A DNA stretch of 26,872 bases from M55B154 sp964486725 (GTDB lineage: Bacteria; Spirochaetota; UBA4802; UB4802). This document shows positions 7,949-15,633 of this stretch, in pieces. Each line of letters opens with the position of its first letter. The first letter of the stretch is position 1. The DNA is taken from assembly GCA_964486725.1 (NCBI GenBank), contig CAZAOK010000051.1, forward strand, positions 1 through 26,872. The letters run 5' to 3'. The position numbers were made by a program, and so were the translations under genes. The notes under the pieces are model-generated. The model saw nothing but the letters and a program-made list of their open reading frames with translations, was not told where the DNA came from and searched no databases.

Positions 7949-8355
7949 GTAACATGGTAGACAACCCACTTGAATATGCCAGGGATATTGTTGGGAAAGA
8001 TCCCATGGCCGAGTTTCTTGGTATTAACGTTGATGAAGCAAAAGAAGGGTATGCCCGATGCTCGGTTACCGTTAAGCCGGAATATCTAAACGCGGTGGAC
8101 AGGGCCCATGGATCAATTATTCACGCGGTTGCCGACCAGGCATTTGCCGTTGCATGTAATTCTATGGGTTCACTTGGAATTGCCCTTTCAATGACGTTGA
8201 ACTACCTGGCGGGTGCCGCGGATGGGGAAAAAATATTTGCCGAAGCGATGCCTGTCCATACAGGCAGAAAGATCAGTACCTGGCGCATTGAAGTGCGAGG
8301 GGTGAATGATACACTTATCGCGTCAGGAGAGTCAATCGCCTATCATAAGTCGTGA
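7945..8355 (+). CDS. PaaI-type hotdog-fold acyl-CoA thioesterase
   Basis: A 136-residue cytoplasmic hotdog-fold protein of the PaaI/YbgC group, which hydrolyses acyl-CoA thioesters. FLGINVDEAKEGYARCSVTV, then HGSIIHAVADQAFAVACNS, then LSMTLNYLAGAADGEKIFAEA follow the family pattern: a substrate-binding HG-x-x-x-x-x-x-AD segment on the central helix with the catalytic acidic residue. It overlaps the upstream RAM-domain gene by four bases (ATGA), suggesting coupled translation and a shared metabolic cue. The acyl-CoA it cleaves cannot be deduced. A phenylacetyl-CoA pathway is not indicated by neighbours. Confidence 0.85.
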   Translation: MSNMVDNPLEYARDIVGKDPMAEFLGINVDEAKEGYARCSVTVKPEYLNAVDRAHGSIIHAVADQAFAVACNSMGSLGIALSMTLNYLAGAADGEKIFAEAMPVHTGRKISTWRIEVRGVNDTLIASGESIAYHKS

Positions 8356-8372
8356 TTCCGGGGAAACCGGAA
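8356..8372. repeat. small hairpin directly after thioesterase stop
   Basis: TTCCGG (8356-8361) and CCGGAA (8367-8372) form a 6-base-pair stem with loop GGAAA, starting immediately after the stop codon. No T-run follows. It may protect the 3' end of the message or be a weak Rho-assisted stop. Confidence 0.4.
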
Positions 8373-8453
8373 CACGGCTTGATATGTTAGAGAACACGGG
8401 ATGAATCTTACCCGGAGCGCCTTTTTGGGTATCAGTTCATACATGAATAATAC

Positions 8454-8482
8454 TTGACACCCTTTTGCTGGGGCAATACCGG
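8454..8482 (+). promoter_or_regulatory. weak candidate promoter for small lipoprotein
   Basis: A perfect TTGACA (8454-8459) is followed after 17 bases by TACCGG (8477-8482), a poor -10. The location about 75 bases before the lipoprotein start fits. Only the -35 is convincing. Confidence 0.25.
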
Positions 8483-8556
8483 TACAGTCATCCTGCCGAT
8501 GATCCGGGTGTTTTTAGTGAATGCGGGTGGATAAATTCAGTTACAGGAAAGCAATT

Positions 8557-8922
8557 ATGCGTGTAAAAAAAAGAATTACGGCAGCGTCGGGTCTCATAAT
8601 CTTAGCCCTGGTGCTGTCATGCGCCACTTTTATCGAAGACGAGCAGGCCGCGTCTCTTGATACATACCAGGAAGGCATTTACAGGATGAAGCAGGATGTA
8701 AAGGTTAATGAACTGGTATTGAAAAAGGGTGAGAAGGTAAAGCTGATGGTGATAGTAGAAGAAGACGCGGTTAAGGCCTATGCCTATCCGGCAGATGTTT
8801 CTTACCTTAAGGCTGATCGCGTGCTGATTTTGTATATGTTTGATGCGGATTTCAAAGAAGGTGTTTTTGATAAGAAATATTTTCATACCCGGCTTATGGA
8901 GATAGTTGAGCCTGTGGGTTGA
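8557..8922 (+). CDS. small putative lipoprotein, unknown function
   Basis: A 121-residue protein with a lipoprotein signal peptide: MRVKKR, a hydrophobic core SGLIILALVL and the lipobox LVLSC followed by ATF. After lipidation it leaves about 95 residues of mixed strands and helices (YRMKQDVKVNELVLKKGEKV, VLILYMFDADFKEGVFDKKYF). I do not recognise a family. Small lipoproteins of this style occur next to secretion systems in some spirochaetes, but nothing here supports that. ATG 8557 is chosen over ATG 8521 because AGGAAAG (8545-8551) precedes it at a good distance and the signal peptide then starts properly. Confidence 0.7.
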   Translation: MRVKKRITAASGLIILALVLSCATFIEDEQAASLDTYQEGIYRMKQDVKVNELVLKKGEKVKLMVIVEEDAVKAYAYPADVSYLKADRVLILYMFDADFKEGVFDKKYFHTRLMEIVEPVG

Positions 8923-8962
8923 TTGTATGTATGCATGTTTTTTTCTTTTCCACTAATCAAAC

Positions 8963-8991
8963 TTGACAAAAACCATTCATAATTGAATAAT
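8963..8991 (+). promoter_or_regulatory. promoter of dapA-dapB-regulator operon
   Basis: A perfect -35 TTGACA (8963-8968), a 17-base spacer and -10 AATAAT (8986-8991, five of six matches) lie about 45 bases before dapA. It is one of the best sigma-70-type promoters in the window. Confidence 0.65.
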
Positions 8992-9036
8992 ACTGTAATA
9001 ATTAAGATCTAATTTTGCTAGAAACAGGATAATGCC

Positions 9037-9915
9037 ATGTTTTCCGGAGTACACACTGCGCTTATTACACCGTTTAAAAACGGGGATATTGATTACGATT
9101 CACTGGAGAAAATAATTGAGCACCAGGTGGCAGGTGGTGTGGACGGGGTTGTCCCCATGGGTACAACCGGTGAATCTCCCACTCTCTCTCATGACAAGCA
9201 TAAAGAGCTTATCGCCAGGGTTGTCGAGATGGTTGACGGGCGGGTGAAAGTAGTGGCTGGAACGGGTTCCAATTCAACTGCCGAAGCCATATCGTTGTCC
9301 CAGTCCGCAGAGAAATCGGGGGTAGACGCGTTATTACAGGTTAACCCCTACTATAATAAGCCACCCCAGCATGGATTGATCGAACATTTTGAAGCTGTTG
9401 CAAAGTCGGTATCTATCCCGATCATACTGTACAATATACCAGGAAGAACCGGGATCAACTTTTTACCTGAAAGTGTTGCACGACTGATGGACAGGACAGA
9501 CAACGTGGTGGCAATTAAAGAAGCCTCGGGTGATATCAACCAGATGATGAGGGTTGTGGAACTCTGCGGTGACAGGCTGACCCTTCTCTCGGGGGATGAC
9601 AACATGCTGCTGCCTCTTTTGAGTATTGGCGGCAGGGGAATCGTTTCAGTATTGTCGAACCTGCTCCCGGCTGACATCAAGAAAATTGTAACCCTTTATG
9701 AAGGGGGAAAACTGGCAGAAGCACGATCACTTTTTTACAAGATACTGCCACTTTGCCGGGCCATGTTCCTCGAAACGAATCCTATTCCAATTAAGGCTGC
9801 GATGGCCATGTCGGGATTTTGTCAGCCGGATATGCGATTGCCGTTAACCACCCTGTCAGATGAATACAGACCAAAGCTGCAAAAAGCACTACGGGAGTAC
9901 GGGTTGAATATATGA
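9037..9915 (+). CDS. dapA: 4-hydroxy-tetrahydrodipicolinate synthase
   Basis: Condenses pyruvate with aspartate semialdehyde, the committed step to diaminopimelate and lysine. It is a 292-residue TIM barrel of the class-I aldolase family, the same length as the E. coli enzyme. Active-site landmarks are in place: MGTTGESPTL (Thr43/Thr44), LYNIPGRTG (Tyr132, Arg137) and AIKEASG with the Schiff-base Lys161. NPYYNKP and LSGDD are also family typical. The start ATG 9037 has AGGA at 9026-9029. Its stop overlaps the dapB start (ATGA). Feedback control by lysine cannot be judged from the sequence. Confidence 0.96.
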   Translation: MFSGVHTALITPFKNGDIDYDSLEKIIEHQVAGGVDGVVPMGTTGESPTLSHDKHKELIARVVEMVDGRVKVVAGTGSNSTAEAISLSQSAEKSGVDALLQVNPYYNKPPQHGLIEHFEAVAKSVSIPIILYNIPGRTGINFLPESVARLMDRTDNVVAIKEASGDINQMMRVVELCGDRLTLLSGDDNMLLPLLSIGGRGIVSVLSNLLPADIKKIVTLYEGGKLAEARSLFYKILPLCRAMFLETNPIPIKAAMAMSGFCQPDMRLPLTTLSDEYRPKLQKALREYGLNI

Positions 9916-10706
9916 AAATTGGACTCATGGGTATTGGCGGACGAATGGGGGGCCCCCTCCTTGAAACACTGCTGCATAGAAATCATACCCTTTCCTGCGC
10001 GATTGAGGCCCCGGGATCGCCACTTGCAGGCAGTGACGCGGGTATGGTCTATGGTGGTCAATCCCTGGGGGTGCTGGTTTCCCCACTGCACGAAGCGGAA
10101 ATATCGGGAACTGACGCGATAATTGATTTTTCATCAACCGGGGGGACACTTTCTCTTTTACCGGTTGCGGTGGCAGCCTCCATACCGCTTGTGATAGGCA
10201 CCACAGGGTTTAGCAAAAATGAGGTTGCTGAAATTGAAGACGCCGCCAGCTCTATTCCGGTTCTCTTCTCACCTAATATGTCCGTGGGGGTTAACCTTCT
10301 GTTCAAGTTAACCGAACTGGTATCCGGCATCCTCGATGAAGGATATGACGTTGAGCTTTTTGAAGCCCATCATAGATTTAAAAAGGATGCCCCCTCAGGA
10401 ACAGCCCGAAAACTTATTGATATCATTAAAAAGGCAAATCCATCACTTGCCTCAGCCGATGAGAAGCATGGCAGGGAAGGGATGACCGGTGAAAGAAGCA
10501 GTAACGAGATAGGGGTTATGACAATGCGTGGCGGGGATATCGTGGGGGAGCATACCGTGTATTACGCGGGAATGGGAGAACGTATAGAACTTACCCATAA
10601 AGCAACAAGCAGAAATACGTTTGCTACTGGCGCGGTACGGGGTGCCGAGTTTGTTGTCAGGCAAGAGCCCGGCCTCTACTCAATGTTTGATGTTCTGGGT
10701 ATATAG
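9912..10706 (+). CDS. dapB: 4-hydroxy-tetrahydrodipicolinate reductase
   Basis: Reduces the DapA product with NAD(P)H, the second step of the diaminopimelate branch. The 264-residue length is normal. The N-terminal Rossmann motif is MGIGGRMGGP; then come IDFSSTGGTL, VIGTTGF, FSPNMSVGVNLLF, the catalytic EAHHRFKKDAPSGTA (His pair and Lys), GERSSNEIGVMTMRGGD and GEHTVYYAG. The start overlaps the dapA stop by four bases. The stop codon is immediately followed by the start codon of the CBS/PAS/Fis regulator, so all three are one transcript. Confidence 0.96.
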   Translation: MKIGLMGIGGRMGGPLLETLLHRNHTLSCAIEAPGSPLAGSDAGMVYGGQSLGVLVSPLHEAEISGTDAIIDFSSTGGTLSLLPVAVAASIPLVIGTTGFSKNEVAEIEDAASSIPVLFSPNMSVGVNLLFKLTELVSGILDEGYDVELFEAHHRFKKDAPSGTARKLIDIIKKANPSLASADEKHGREGMTGERSSNEIGVMTMRGGDIVGEHTVYYAGMGERIELTHKATSRNTFATGAVRGAEFVVRQEPGLYSMFDVLGI

Positions 10707-11663
10707 ATGGAAGAGAATGAGAAAAAACTACCCGACGAATCTTTAAAAAAAATTGAGCAAAACCCATATGACCCTTCGGGAAAAAAGCCAGAAGACCTGG
10801 TTCGGATTTTCTATTCTCATAATGTACCACTCATACCTGTTGTTTCAAGAAGGGGGATATTGCTTGGTGTACTGAAAAAAGACGAAGTGATCAGGGAGTT
10901 GAGTGACATTGCTCATTCGTCCAATCAGAAAATAGATGAACTGATTCAGCGCCTGGCAAAAAAAATGTCGCTTGATGAGCTTCTTCCCCTCGTGGGGAAC
11001 ACCAAAGAGTTCATGGTAGTCAACCTTTTTGGAGAAGTTCAGGGAAGATGGAGCAGGATAGACCTTTTTTCAGCCTGTGAACGTGGTCATGTGGTTGAGG
11101 AAAGCAAGGGGGAAATAGATTCACAAAAAGAGGCCCAGGTTCTCGAATGGATGATCTACCTGATACTGGAACATATTCCCCGGGCATTATACGCGGTAAA
11201 CGAAAAAGGGAAAACTATATTCTATAACAGCTATTTTGAAAAATTATATGATAATAGCGGTACAGGTGATGTTGATGTCCAGTTAGTTGAAAAAACCCTG
11301 GCCGATCCTGAGAAAAACGAAATATTTACCCGCTACGCACAGGATGATGCCCATTATTTTTATAACCTGGACCTTGCTATTTACTATGAAAAGATACCCA
11401 TGATAAGCAGTGACAGGAAAGTGGGGTACCTGTATTATTGTGACAATGACATAAACAGGAAGGGGGACATGCTGCTTCCCGGGATTCAGGGTGGGATTGA
11501 GTCCCTGAAGGATATTCTGGATTCGGTTGAGAGGCATGTAATCGTTGAGGCAATTAAGCATAATGATGGAAACACCGGCAAAGCGGCAGATATGCTGCAG
11601 GTGTCCAGAAGTATGATTTCAAAAAAGATAAAAAAACATGCTATCGATATAGATGAACAGTGA
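10707..11663 (+). CDS. CBS-PAS-Fis-type HTH regulator lacking AAA+ domain
   Basis: A 318-residue protein with three parts. Residues about 30-135 look like a CBS-domain pair (HNVPLIPVVSRRGILLGVLK and KEFMVVNLFGEVQGRWSR), which usually binds adenine nucleotides or SAM. Residues about 150-255 resemble a PAS sensor (EHIPRALYAVNEKGKTIFYN). Residues about 270-315 are a Fis/NtrC-type helix-turn-helix (NTGKAADMLQVSRSMISKKI). The AAA+ domain that normally sits between sensor and Fis-type HTH in sigma-54 activators is absent, so it cannot drive sigma-54 open-complex formation. It may act as a conventional repressor or activator. The ATG abuts the dapB stop with no gap, so it is coexpressed with lysine-pathway genes. 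Target genes are unknown. Confidence 0.78.
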   Translation: MEENEKKLPDESLKKIEQNPYDPSGKKPEDLVRIFYSHNVPLIPVVSRRGILLGVLKKDEVIRELSDIAHSSNQKIDELIQRLAKKMSLDELLPLVGNTKEFMVVNLFGEVQGRWSRIDLFSACERGHVVEESKGEIDSQKEAQVLEWMIYLILEHIPRALYAVNEKGKTIFYNSYFEKLYDNSGTGDVDVQLVEKTLADPEKNEIFTRYAQDDAHYFYNLDLAIYYEKIPMISSDRKVGYLYYCDNDINRKGDMLLPGIQGGIESLKDILDSVERHVIVEAIKHNDGNTGKAADMLQVSRSMISKKIKKHAIDIDEQ

Positions 11664-12202
11664 CGAAAACCTGCATTAAGACTGTATAAAAAATGGAAAT
11701 ATTTTCTCTTGATGCTAATATCAATTTCAAAGAGTCGCTGTTCTGTATATTTTTCTTGACTTAAAATGATTACTGGGTATATTGGTATTAACAGGTTAAA
11801 ACATTAACTGTTTGCCTCCTTGCCTCGAATGAATAATCAATATAGAGTTGTATATTTAACATTCACAATTTTTAAAAAGGTTTAAGGGATATAGCAACCC
11901 GGCATCTTCCTGAAGAGTATATAGTTTTATTTACAATATAATAATACAAAACGCTTCCAGAGAGGTATACGCACACCCTACGTGTGTAGTTTTAATTTAA
12001 CAATCGGAATTGATATTGTTGATAAGCAAGATCATACAACCCTTCGGAATATTATGAGCAATTAAAAAATAATAAAATGACCCGGTCTATAACGTTGAAA
12101 ACAGATGTCTTGTGCGAGGAAAAAATATTTAGGAGTATACCGGGAGAAATCTTCGGGTGCGTATAACGCGTACCAGTAAATAAAGTAAATTAAAGGTGCA
12201 CT
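11664..12202 (+). other. 539-base non-coding region and long rho leader
   Basis: AT-rich stretch between the dap operon and rho with no credible reading frame on either strand. It contains a promoter (separate entry) that would give rho a leader of about 410 bases. There is also a small CACAC/GTGTG hairpin (11972-11986) and an imperfect CCGGGAGA/TCTTCGGG inverted repeat near 12140-12159. I see no intrinsic terminator for the dap operon here. A leader this long before rho fits leader-based autoregulation, as known for rho in other bacteria, or may hide a small RNA. Confidence 0.5.
11756..11783 (+). promoter_or_regulatory. candidate rho promoter
   Basis: TTGACT (11756-11761), a 16-base spacer and TATATT (11778-11783) form a good sigma-70-type promoter. 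It is the only convincing one between the dap operon and rho, 420 bases before the rho start codon. Confidence 0.55.
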
Positions 12203-13621
12203 ATGAGTAATGAGATGAATGAGTTCGGAACTGAGAACAAGAATACAACCAGGCCAGCCAGCAGGAAAACAGGACAGGGTGGTAAGCGTGCCGGCAATGG
12301 CAGTAGCGGAACCACCGGGGCAGGCACCCCAAACGGGGATAAAATTATCAAAGAAAACATGAGTGGTAATCGTCTGGATCTTGCCGAGCTGAAGAATAAT
12401 ACTATCAGCGAGTTAATCCAGGTTGCAAAGACAATCGGTCTTGACGGGGTGTCCGGGCTGAAGAAGCAGGATCTTATATTCGAGATATTGAAAACCCAGA
12501 CCGAAAGAAACGGCCTGATATTTTCAAGCGGTGTACTTGAAATACTTAATGACGGATACGGGTTTCTGCGGTCTCCTAATTATAATTACCTGCCGGGTCC
12601 GGATGATATTTACGTGTCTCCATCGCAGATAAGGCTTTTTGGCCTGCGAACAGGTGATACTGTAACCGGGCAGATACGCCCGCCAAAAGATAACGAAAGA
12701 TTTTTCGCGCTTTTGAGGGTTGAAGCGGTTAATTTTGAAAATCCGGAAAATCTGCAAAACAGGGTGTTATTTGACAACCTGACTCCACTTTATCCCGAAG
12801 CACGGTTAAACCTGGAGACTATTACCGAAGATGTTGATATGAGAATCGTAAATATAATCACCCCGATTGGTCTTGGACAAAGGGCCCTGATCGTCGCACC
12901 GCCAAGAACTGGTAAAACCATTGTATTGCAGAAGGTAGCCAATGCTATTACCACGAATAATCCTGACATCTACCTCATAGTGCTGCTTATTGATGAGCGT
13001 CCTGAAGAGGTTACCGATATGGAACGATCGGTGCGGGGAGAAGTCGTATCCTCAACTTTTGATGAACCTGCAACCCGGCATGTTCAGGTGGTTGAAATGG
13101 TGCTGGAAAAAGCCAAAAGGCTGGTCGAGCATAAAAAGGACGTGGTAATACTTCTTGACTCGATAACCAGGCTTGCAAGGGCGTATAACCAGGTTGTTCC
13201 AACCAGTGGAAAAATACTTTCCGGTGGTGTTGATTCAAACGCCCTGCATAAGCCAAAAAGATTCTTTGGCGCGGCCCGTAACATTGAAGAAGGTGGTAGT
13301 CTTACGATACTGGCCACGGCACTTATTGATACCGGCAGCAGAATGGACGAGGTTATTTTCGAGGAATTTAAAGGTACCGGTAACTGTGAAATTCACCTGG
13401 ATCGTAAGCTGGCTGACAGAAGAATTTTCCCTGCAATTGATGTTAACAAGTCGGGTACGAGAAAAGAAGAATTATTACTTGACAAAGAGGAGCTTAACAA
13501 GTTGTGGGTATTACGTAAGGTTATCGCGTCAATGAGTTCCACCGAGGCAATGGAACTTCTTATTGATAAGATGAAGGCCACAAAAAATAACCGGGCATTT
13601 TTTAAAGCCATGAATACATAA
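12203..13621 (+). CDS. rho: transcription termination factor Rho
   Basis: Hexameric RNA-dependent ATPase that ends transcription. It is 472 residues, longer than the 419-residue E. coli protein because of a low-complexity N-terminal extension (residues about 8-55, rich in Gly, Ser, Thr, Asn and Lys). Then come the Rho N-terminal helical domain (LAELKNNTISELIQVAK), the cold-shock-like RNA-binding fold (GVLEILNDGYGFLRSPNYNY), Walker A APPRTGKT, LIDERPEEVTDM, Walker B VVILLDSITRLARAYN, the Q-loop region SGKILSGGVD, and LDRKLADRRIFPAID. The start ATG 12203 has AAAGGTG just upstream. The extension resembles those that bind RNA or drive assembly in other phyla. rpmE follows after 68 bases with no terminator seen between. 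Confidence 0.97.
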   Translation: MSNEMNEFGTENKNTTRPASRKTGQGGKRAGNGSSGTTGAGTPNGDKIIKENMSGNRLDLAELKNNTISELIQVAKTIGLDGVSGLKKQDLIFEILKTQTERNGLIFSSGVLEILNDGYGFLRSPNYNYLPGPDDIYVSPSQIRLFGLRTGDTVTGQIRPPKDNERFFALLRVEAVNFENPENLQNRVLFDNLTPLYPEARLNLETITEDVDMRIVNIITPIGLGQRALIVAPPRTGKTIVLQKVANAITTNNPDIYLIVLLIDERPEEVTDMERSVRGEVVSSTFDEPATRHVQVVEMVLEKAKRLVEHKKDVVILLDSITRLARAYNQVVPTSGKILSGGVDSNALHKPKRFFGAARNIEEGGSLTILATALIDTGSRMDEVIFEEFKGTGNCEIHLDRKLADRRIFPAIDVNKSGTRKEELLLDKEELNKLWVLRKVIASMSSTEAMELLIDKMKATKNNRAFFKAMNT

Positions 13622-13689
13622 ACTTTGTATATCGAAAGTAAATATTAATTATTAAGAACTGATGATGCGAATAGCATGAGGAGTATAAA

Positions 13690-13890
13690 ATGAAAAAAGA
13701 CATTCATCCTGAATATTCTGAAACGACTATAAAATGCGCATGTGGGAATGAGATAAAGACCAGGTCAACATCAAAAGACCTGCATGTTGAAGTATGCTCG
13801 AACTGTCATCCTTTTTACACGAAGAAACAGAAGATTGTTGACAGTACAGGTCGGGTTGAAAAGTTCAAAAAGAAATACAATATCAAGTAA
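13690..13890 (+). CDS. rpmE: 50S ribosomal protein L31, zinc-binding type
   Basis: A 66-residue ribosomal protein. It begins MKKDIHPEY and has the four zinc cysteines of the C+ form: Cys16 and Cys18 in KCACGNE, Cys36 and Cys39 in EVCSNCHPFYT. The conserved GRVEKFKKKY ends the protein. The ATG has a strong GAGGAG (13678-13683). The rho-rpmE order is common in bacteria. The presence of the zinc-containing form implies possible replacement under zinc shortage by a C- paralogue, which is not in this window. Confidence 0.96.
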   Translation: MKKDIHPEYSETTIKCACGNEIKTRSTSKDLHVEVCSNCHPFYTKKQKIVDSTGRVEKFKKKYNIK

Positions 13891-13921
13891 AAAACGGGCA
13901 TCTCATAAGGCATTGATAGCT

Positions 13922-13955
13922 CAGGGCAGGTGCAATGTACCTGCTCTGATTTATT
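13922..13955 (+). terminator. terminator of rho-rpmE
   Basis: CAGGGCAGGT (13922-13931) pairs with ACCTGCTCTG (13939-13948), 10 base pairs with one G-U, loop of 7, followed by ATTTATT. The T-tract is weak, but position and stem support an intrinsic terminator 32 bases after rpmE. Confidence 0.65.
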
Positions 13956-14032
13956 AATAGTACACGGACCAGGTTTCCCGGATGCTTTAAGAACTATATA
14001 GTGTGTATATATTACGCAGCCTGGTGACCACG

Positions 14033-14162
14033 ACATGTGTAATATGTGCACATGTGTAGCAATAATTCCGAATAGTAATGTAATATTATTGAATATGGTT
14101 GACGTTTATTAATTATTATTGTATTTTAATCAGGTAACCATGAAGGTATACAATACATGTGT
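14033..14162. repeat. three ACATGTGT repeats around sigma-gene promoter
   Basis: The octamer ACATGTGT, with palindromic core ACATGT, occurs at 14033-14040, 14050-14057 and 14155-14162. Two copies lie upstream of the predicted promoter and one downstream. Spacing is 17 bases between the first two and 105 bases to the third. They could be binding sites of a regulator of the sigma gene. Confidence 0.45.
14099..14127 (+). promoter_or_regulatory. candidate promoter for sigma factor gene
   Basis: TTGACG (14099-14104), a 17-base spacer, then TATTTT (14122-14127). It would give a leader of about 280 bases before the sigma factor start codon. The rest of the leader shows no reading frame. Confidence 0.5.
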
Positions 14163-14411
14163 TAAGATGTAAGTCATCAGACGACATACTGATTAGCCAT
14201 TAATGCAATAGGTATTCTAACTGAGAGTAAGAAGGTGTTGTGATATTTATAATTCTTTGAGAAAAGCAGCATATCAGCCCGCCAGACCCAGCTGGTTAAA
14301 AATAAAATCTGATATTTACACAACTCCGGGAAAAAATATACATGATACAACCTCAATTGGTATGAATATTGCTTATTATATTGGTAAGTGTTACAAGAGA
14401 AGGAGGCGATT

Positions 14412-15248
14412 ATGAGAAGGTATTCTGACGCAGATGACATTTCCATGACAAATTATTTCAGTTCAATAAATGAAGTGAACCTCCTTACAAGTGAAGAGGA
14501 AGTTACCCTGGCAAAGGCAAAATGCGAGGGTGACGAGAAGTCCAAGGAAAAACTAATTAATGCGAACCTGAGGCTGGTTGTCAAGATTGCAAAAAACTAT
14601 ACAAGTCTTGAGCCATCTTTGATTGACCTGATACAGGAAGGAAATCTCGGGCTTATCCGTGCAGCTGAAAAGTTCGACTATACCATGGGTTGCAGGTTTT
14701 CAACGTATGCATCCTACTGGATTAAGCATTATATTACCCGTTTTATTGCCAAGAGAAGCAGAACCATTCGGGTACCTATACGAAAAGGCGATCTATTTAA
14801 AAAAATAAAGAGAGCACAGGACTCCCTTGTCAATTCACTTGGTAAGGAACCCAGTCATAAAGAAATAGCTGATATGCTGGGAATTGAAGAAAAAAGCGTG
14901 TCTGACATAATGGAAGTATTTCAGCCAACGATATCACTTGAATATCCGTTGAATGACGATGAATTCAACCTGTATGAAGTGGTGAGTGATGAGAAATTCC
15001 AGTCACCTGACATGGGTATTTATAAGAGAGATCTTAAAGAAGAACTTGAGCATGCCATGGAATCTCTTATGGATAACGAGAAACAAATACTTAAAAAAAG
15101 ATTTGGCTTTGAAGATGAAGAACCGGTAACCCTTAAAGAAGTGGGGAACGAGTTTGGCATCTCCGCGGAAACAGTTCGACAGATTGAAGCCCGCGCCATG
15201 TCGAAAATCAAACAGAAGTATTCATTTCTCCAGGATTACATAGATTAG
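14412..15248 (+). CDS. group-2 type RNA polymerase sigma-70 factor
   Basis: A 278-residue sigma factor with regions 1.2 to 4.2 and no region 1.1, hence an alternative (RpoS-like, group 2) or compact primary-like factor. Region 1.2 is YFSSINEVNLLTSEEEVTLA. Region 2 is INANLRLVVKIAKNY, IDLIQEGNLGLIRAAEKFD and the -10-recognising FSTYASYWIKHYITRFI. Region 3 is FKKIKRAQDSLVNSLGKEPS. Region 4.2 is TLKEVGNEFGISAETVRQIE for -35 recognition. ATG 14412 is chosen because AGGAGG (14401-14406) lies 5 bases upstream; a TTG at 14388 overlaps less well. It ends at a strong terminator and is monocistronic. Repeats around its promoter suggest regulated expression. Promoter specificity should be close to the TTGACA/TATAAT type. 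Confidence 0.92.
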   Translation: MRRYSDADDISMTNYFSSINEVNLLTSEEEVTLAKAKCEGDEKSKEKLINANLRLVVKIAKNYTSLEPSLIDLIQEGNLGLIRAAEKFDYTMGCRFSTYASYWIKHYITRFIAKRSRTIRVPIRKGDLFKKIKRAQDSLVNSLGKEPSHKEIADMLGIEEKSVSDIMEVFQPTISLEYPLNDDEFNLYEVVSDEKFQSPDMGIYKRDLKEELEHAMESLMDNEKQILKKRFGFEDEEPVTLKEVGNEFGISAETVRQIEARAMSKIKQKYSFLQDYID

Positions 15249-15297
15249 AAAGATAAACGCTATCGATTTAGAACCCGAAACCGATCTCACATAAATT

Positions 15298-15323
15298 AAA
15301 GGCAGCCAGAAGGCTGCCTTTTG
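15298..15323 (+). terminator. intrinsic terminator of sigma factor gene
   Basis: GGCAGCC (15301-15307), loop AGAA, GGCTGCC (15312-15318), then TTTTG, with AAA before the stem. Classic Rho-independent terminator 50 bases after the stop codon. Confidence 0.9.
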
Positions 15324-15380
15324 TCTATTATGGCAATACAATATCTTGAGTTCACATATCCATGATATAAAAAGACGAGT

Positions 15381-15409
15381 TTGACACCAGAAAAGTATTG
15401 CGATATTAT
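15381..15409 (+). promoter_or_regulatory. strong candidate promoter upstream of CDF transporter
   Basis: TTGACA (15381-15386), a 17-base spacer and TATTAT (15404-15409). The match is excellent. The transcript would read through the inverted-repeat element 15442-15607 before reaching the transporter gene. Confidence 0.55.
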
Positions 15410-15441
15410 TAAGCTATGTACGTGTATACCGGAAGATTGTC

Positions 15442-15607
15442 CCACAGAGGCACCTGAAAAGATTACCGCAAAGAAGCGAAGTACGCGAAGGACGCAAAGA
15501 ATAGGAAAAGGATATTTATTTAAAAAAAATGATTTCATCTTTGCGATTCTCTACGCCCTTTGTGCCTTTGCGGTAAAAACATACTATTCCATCCTCTGTC
15601 TCTGTGG
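15442..15607. repeat. inverted-repeat element (MITE/REP-like)
   Basis: About 166 bases with nested inverted repeats: CCACAGAG (15442-15449) with CTCTGTGG (15600-15607), and TTACCGCAAAG (15463-15473) with CTTTGCGGTAA (15566-15576). Between them lie imperfectly matching GCGAAG/GCAAAG-type tracts. The CGCAAAG-rich style is one I have met in intergenic repeats of many environmental bacterial genomes (memory, not a search). No transposase frame is inside. It sits between the predicted promoter and the CDF gene, so its RNA would fold into a long hairpin in the leader. Confidence 0.7.
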
Positions 15608-15633
15608 TGCGATTTAATATCTTGTAACGGACT

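Noticed and set aside
10707..11663. Sigma-54-dependent activator
   Set aside because: No GAFTGA, Walker A or Walker B of the AAA+ domain is present; only the Fis-type HTH resembles that class.
15381..15617. 78-residue plus-strand frame before the CDF gene
   Set aside because: It runs through the promoter and the inverted-repeat element, starts at a TTG on the -35 box, and has no ribosome-binding site.
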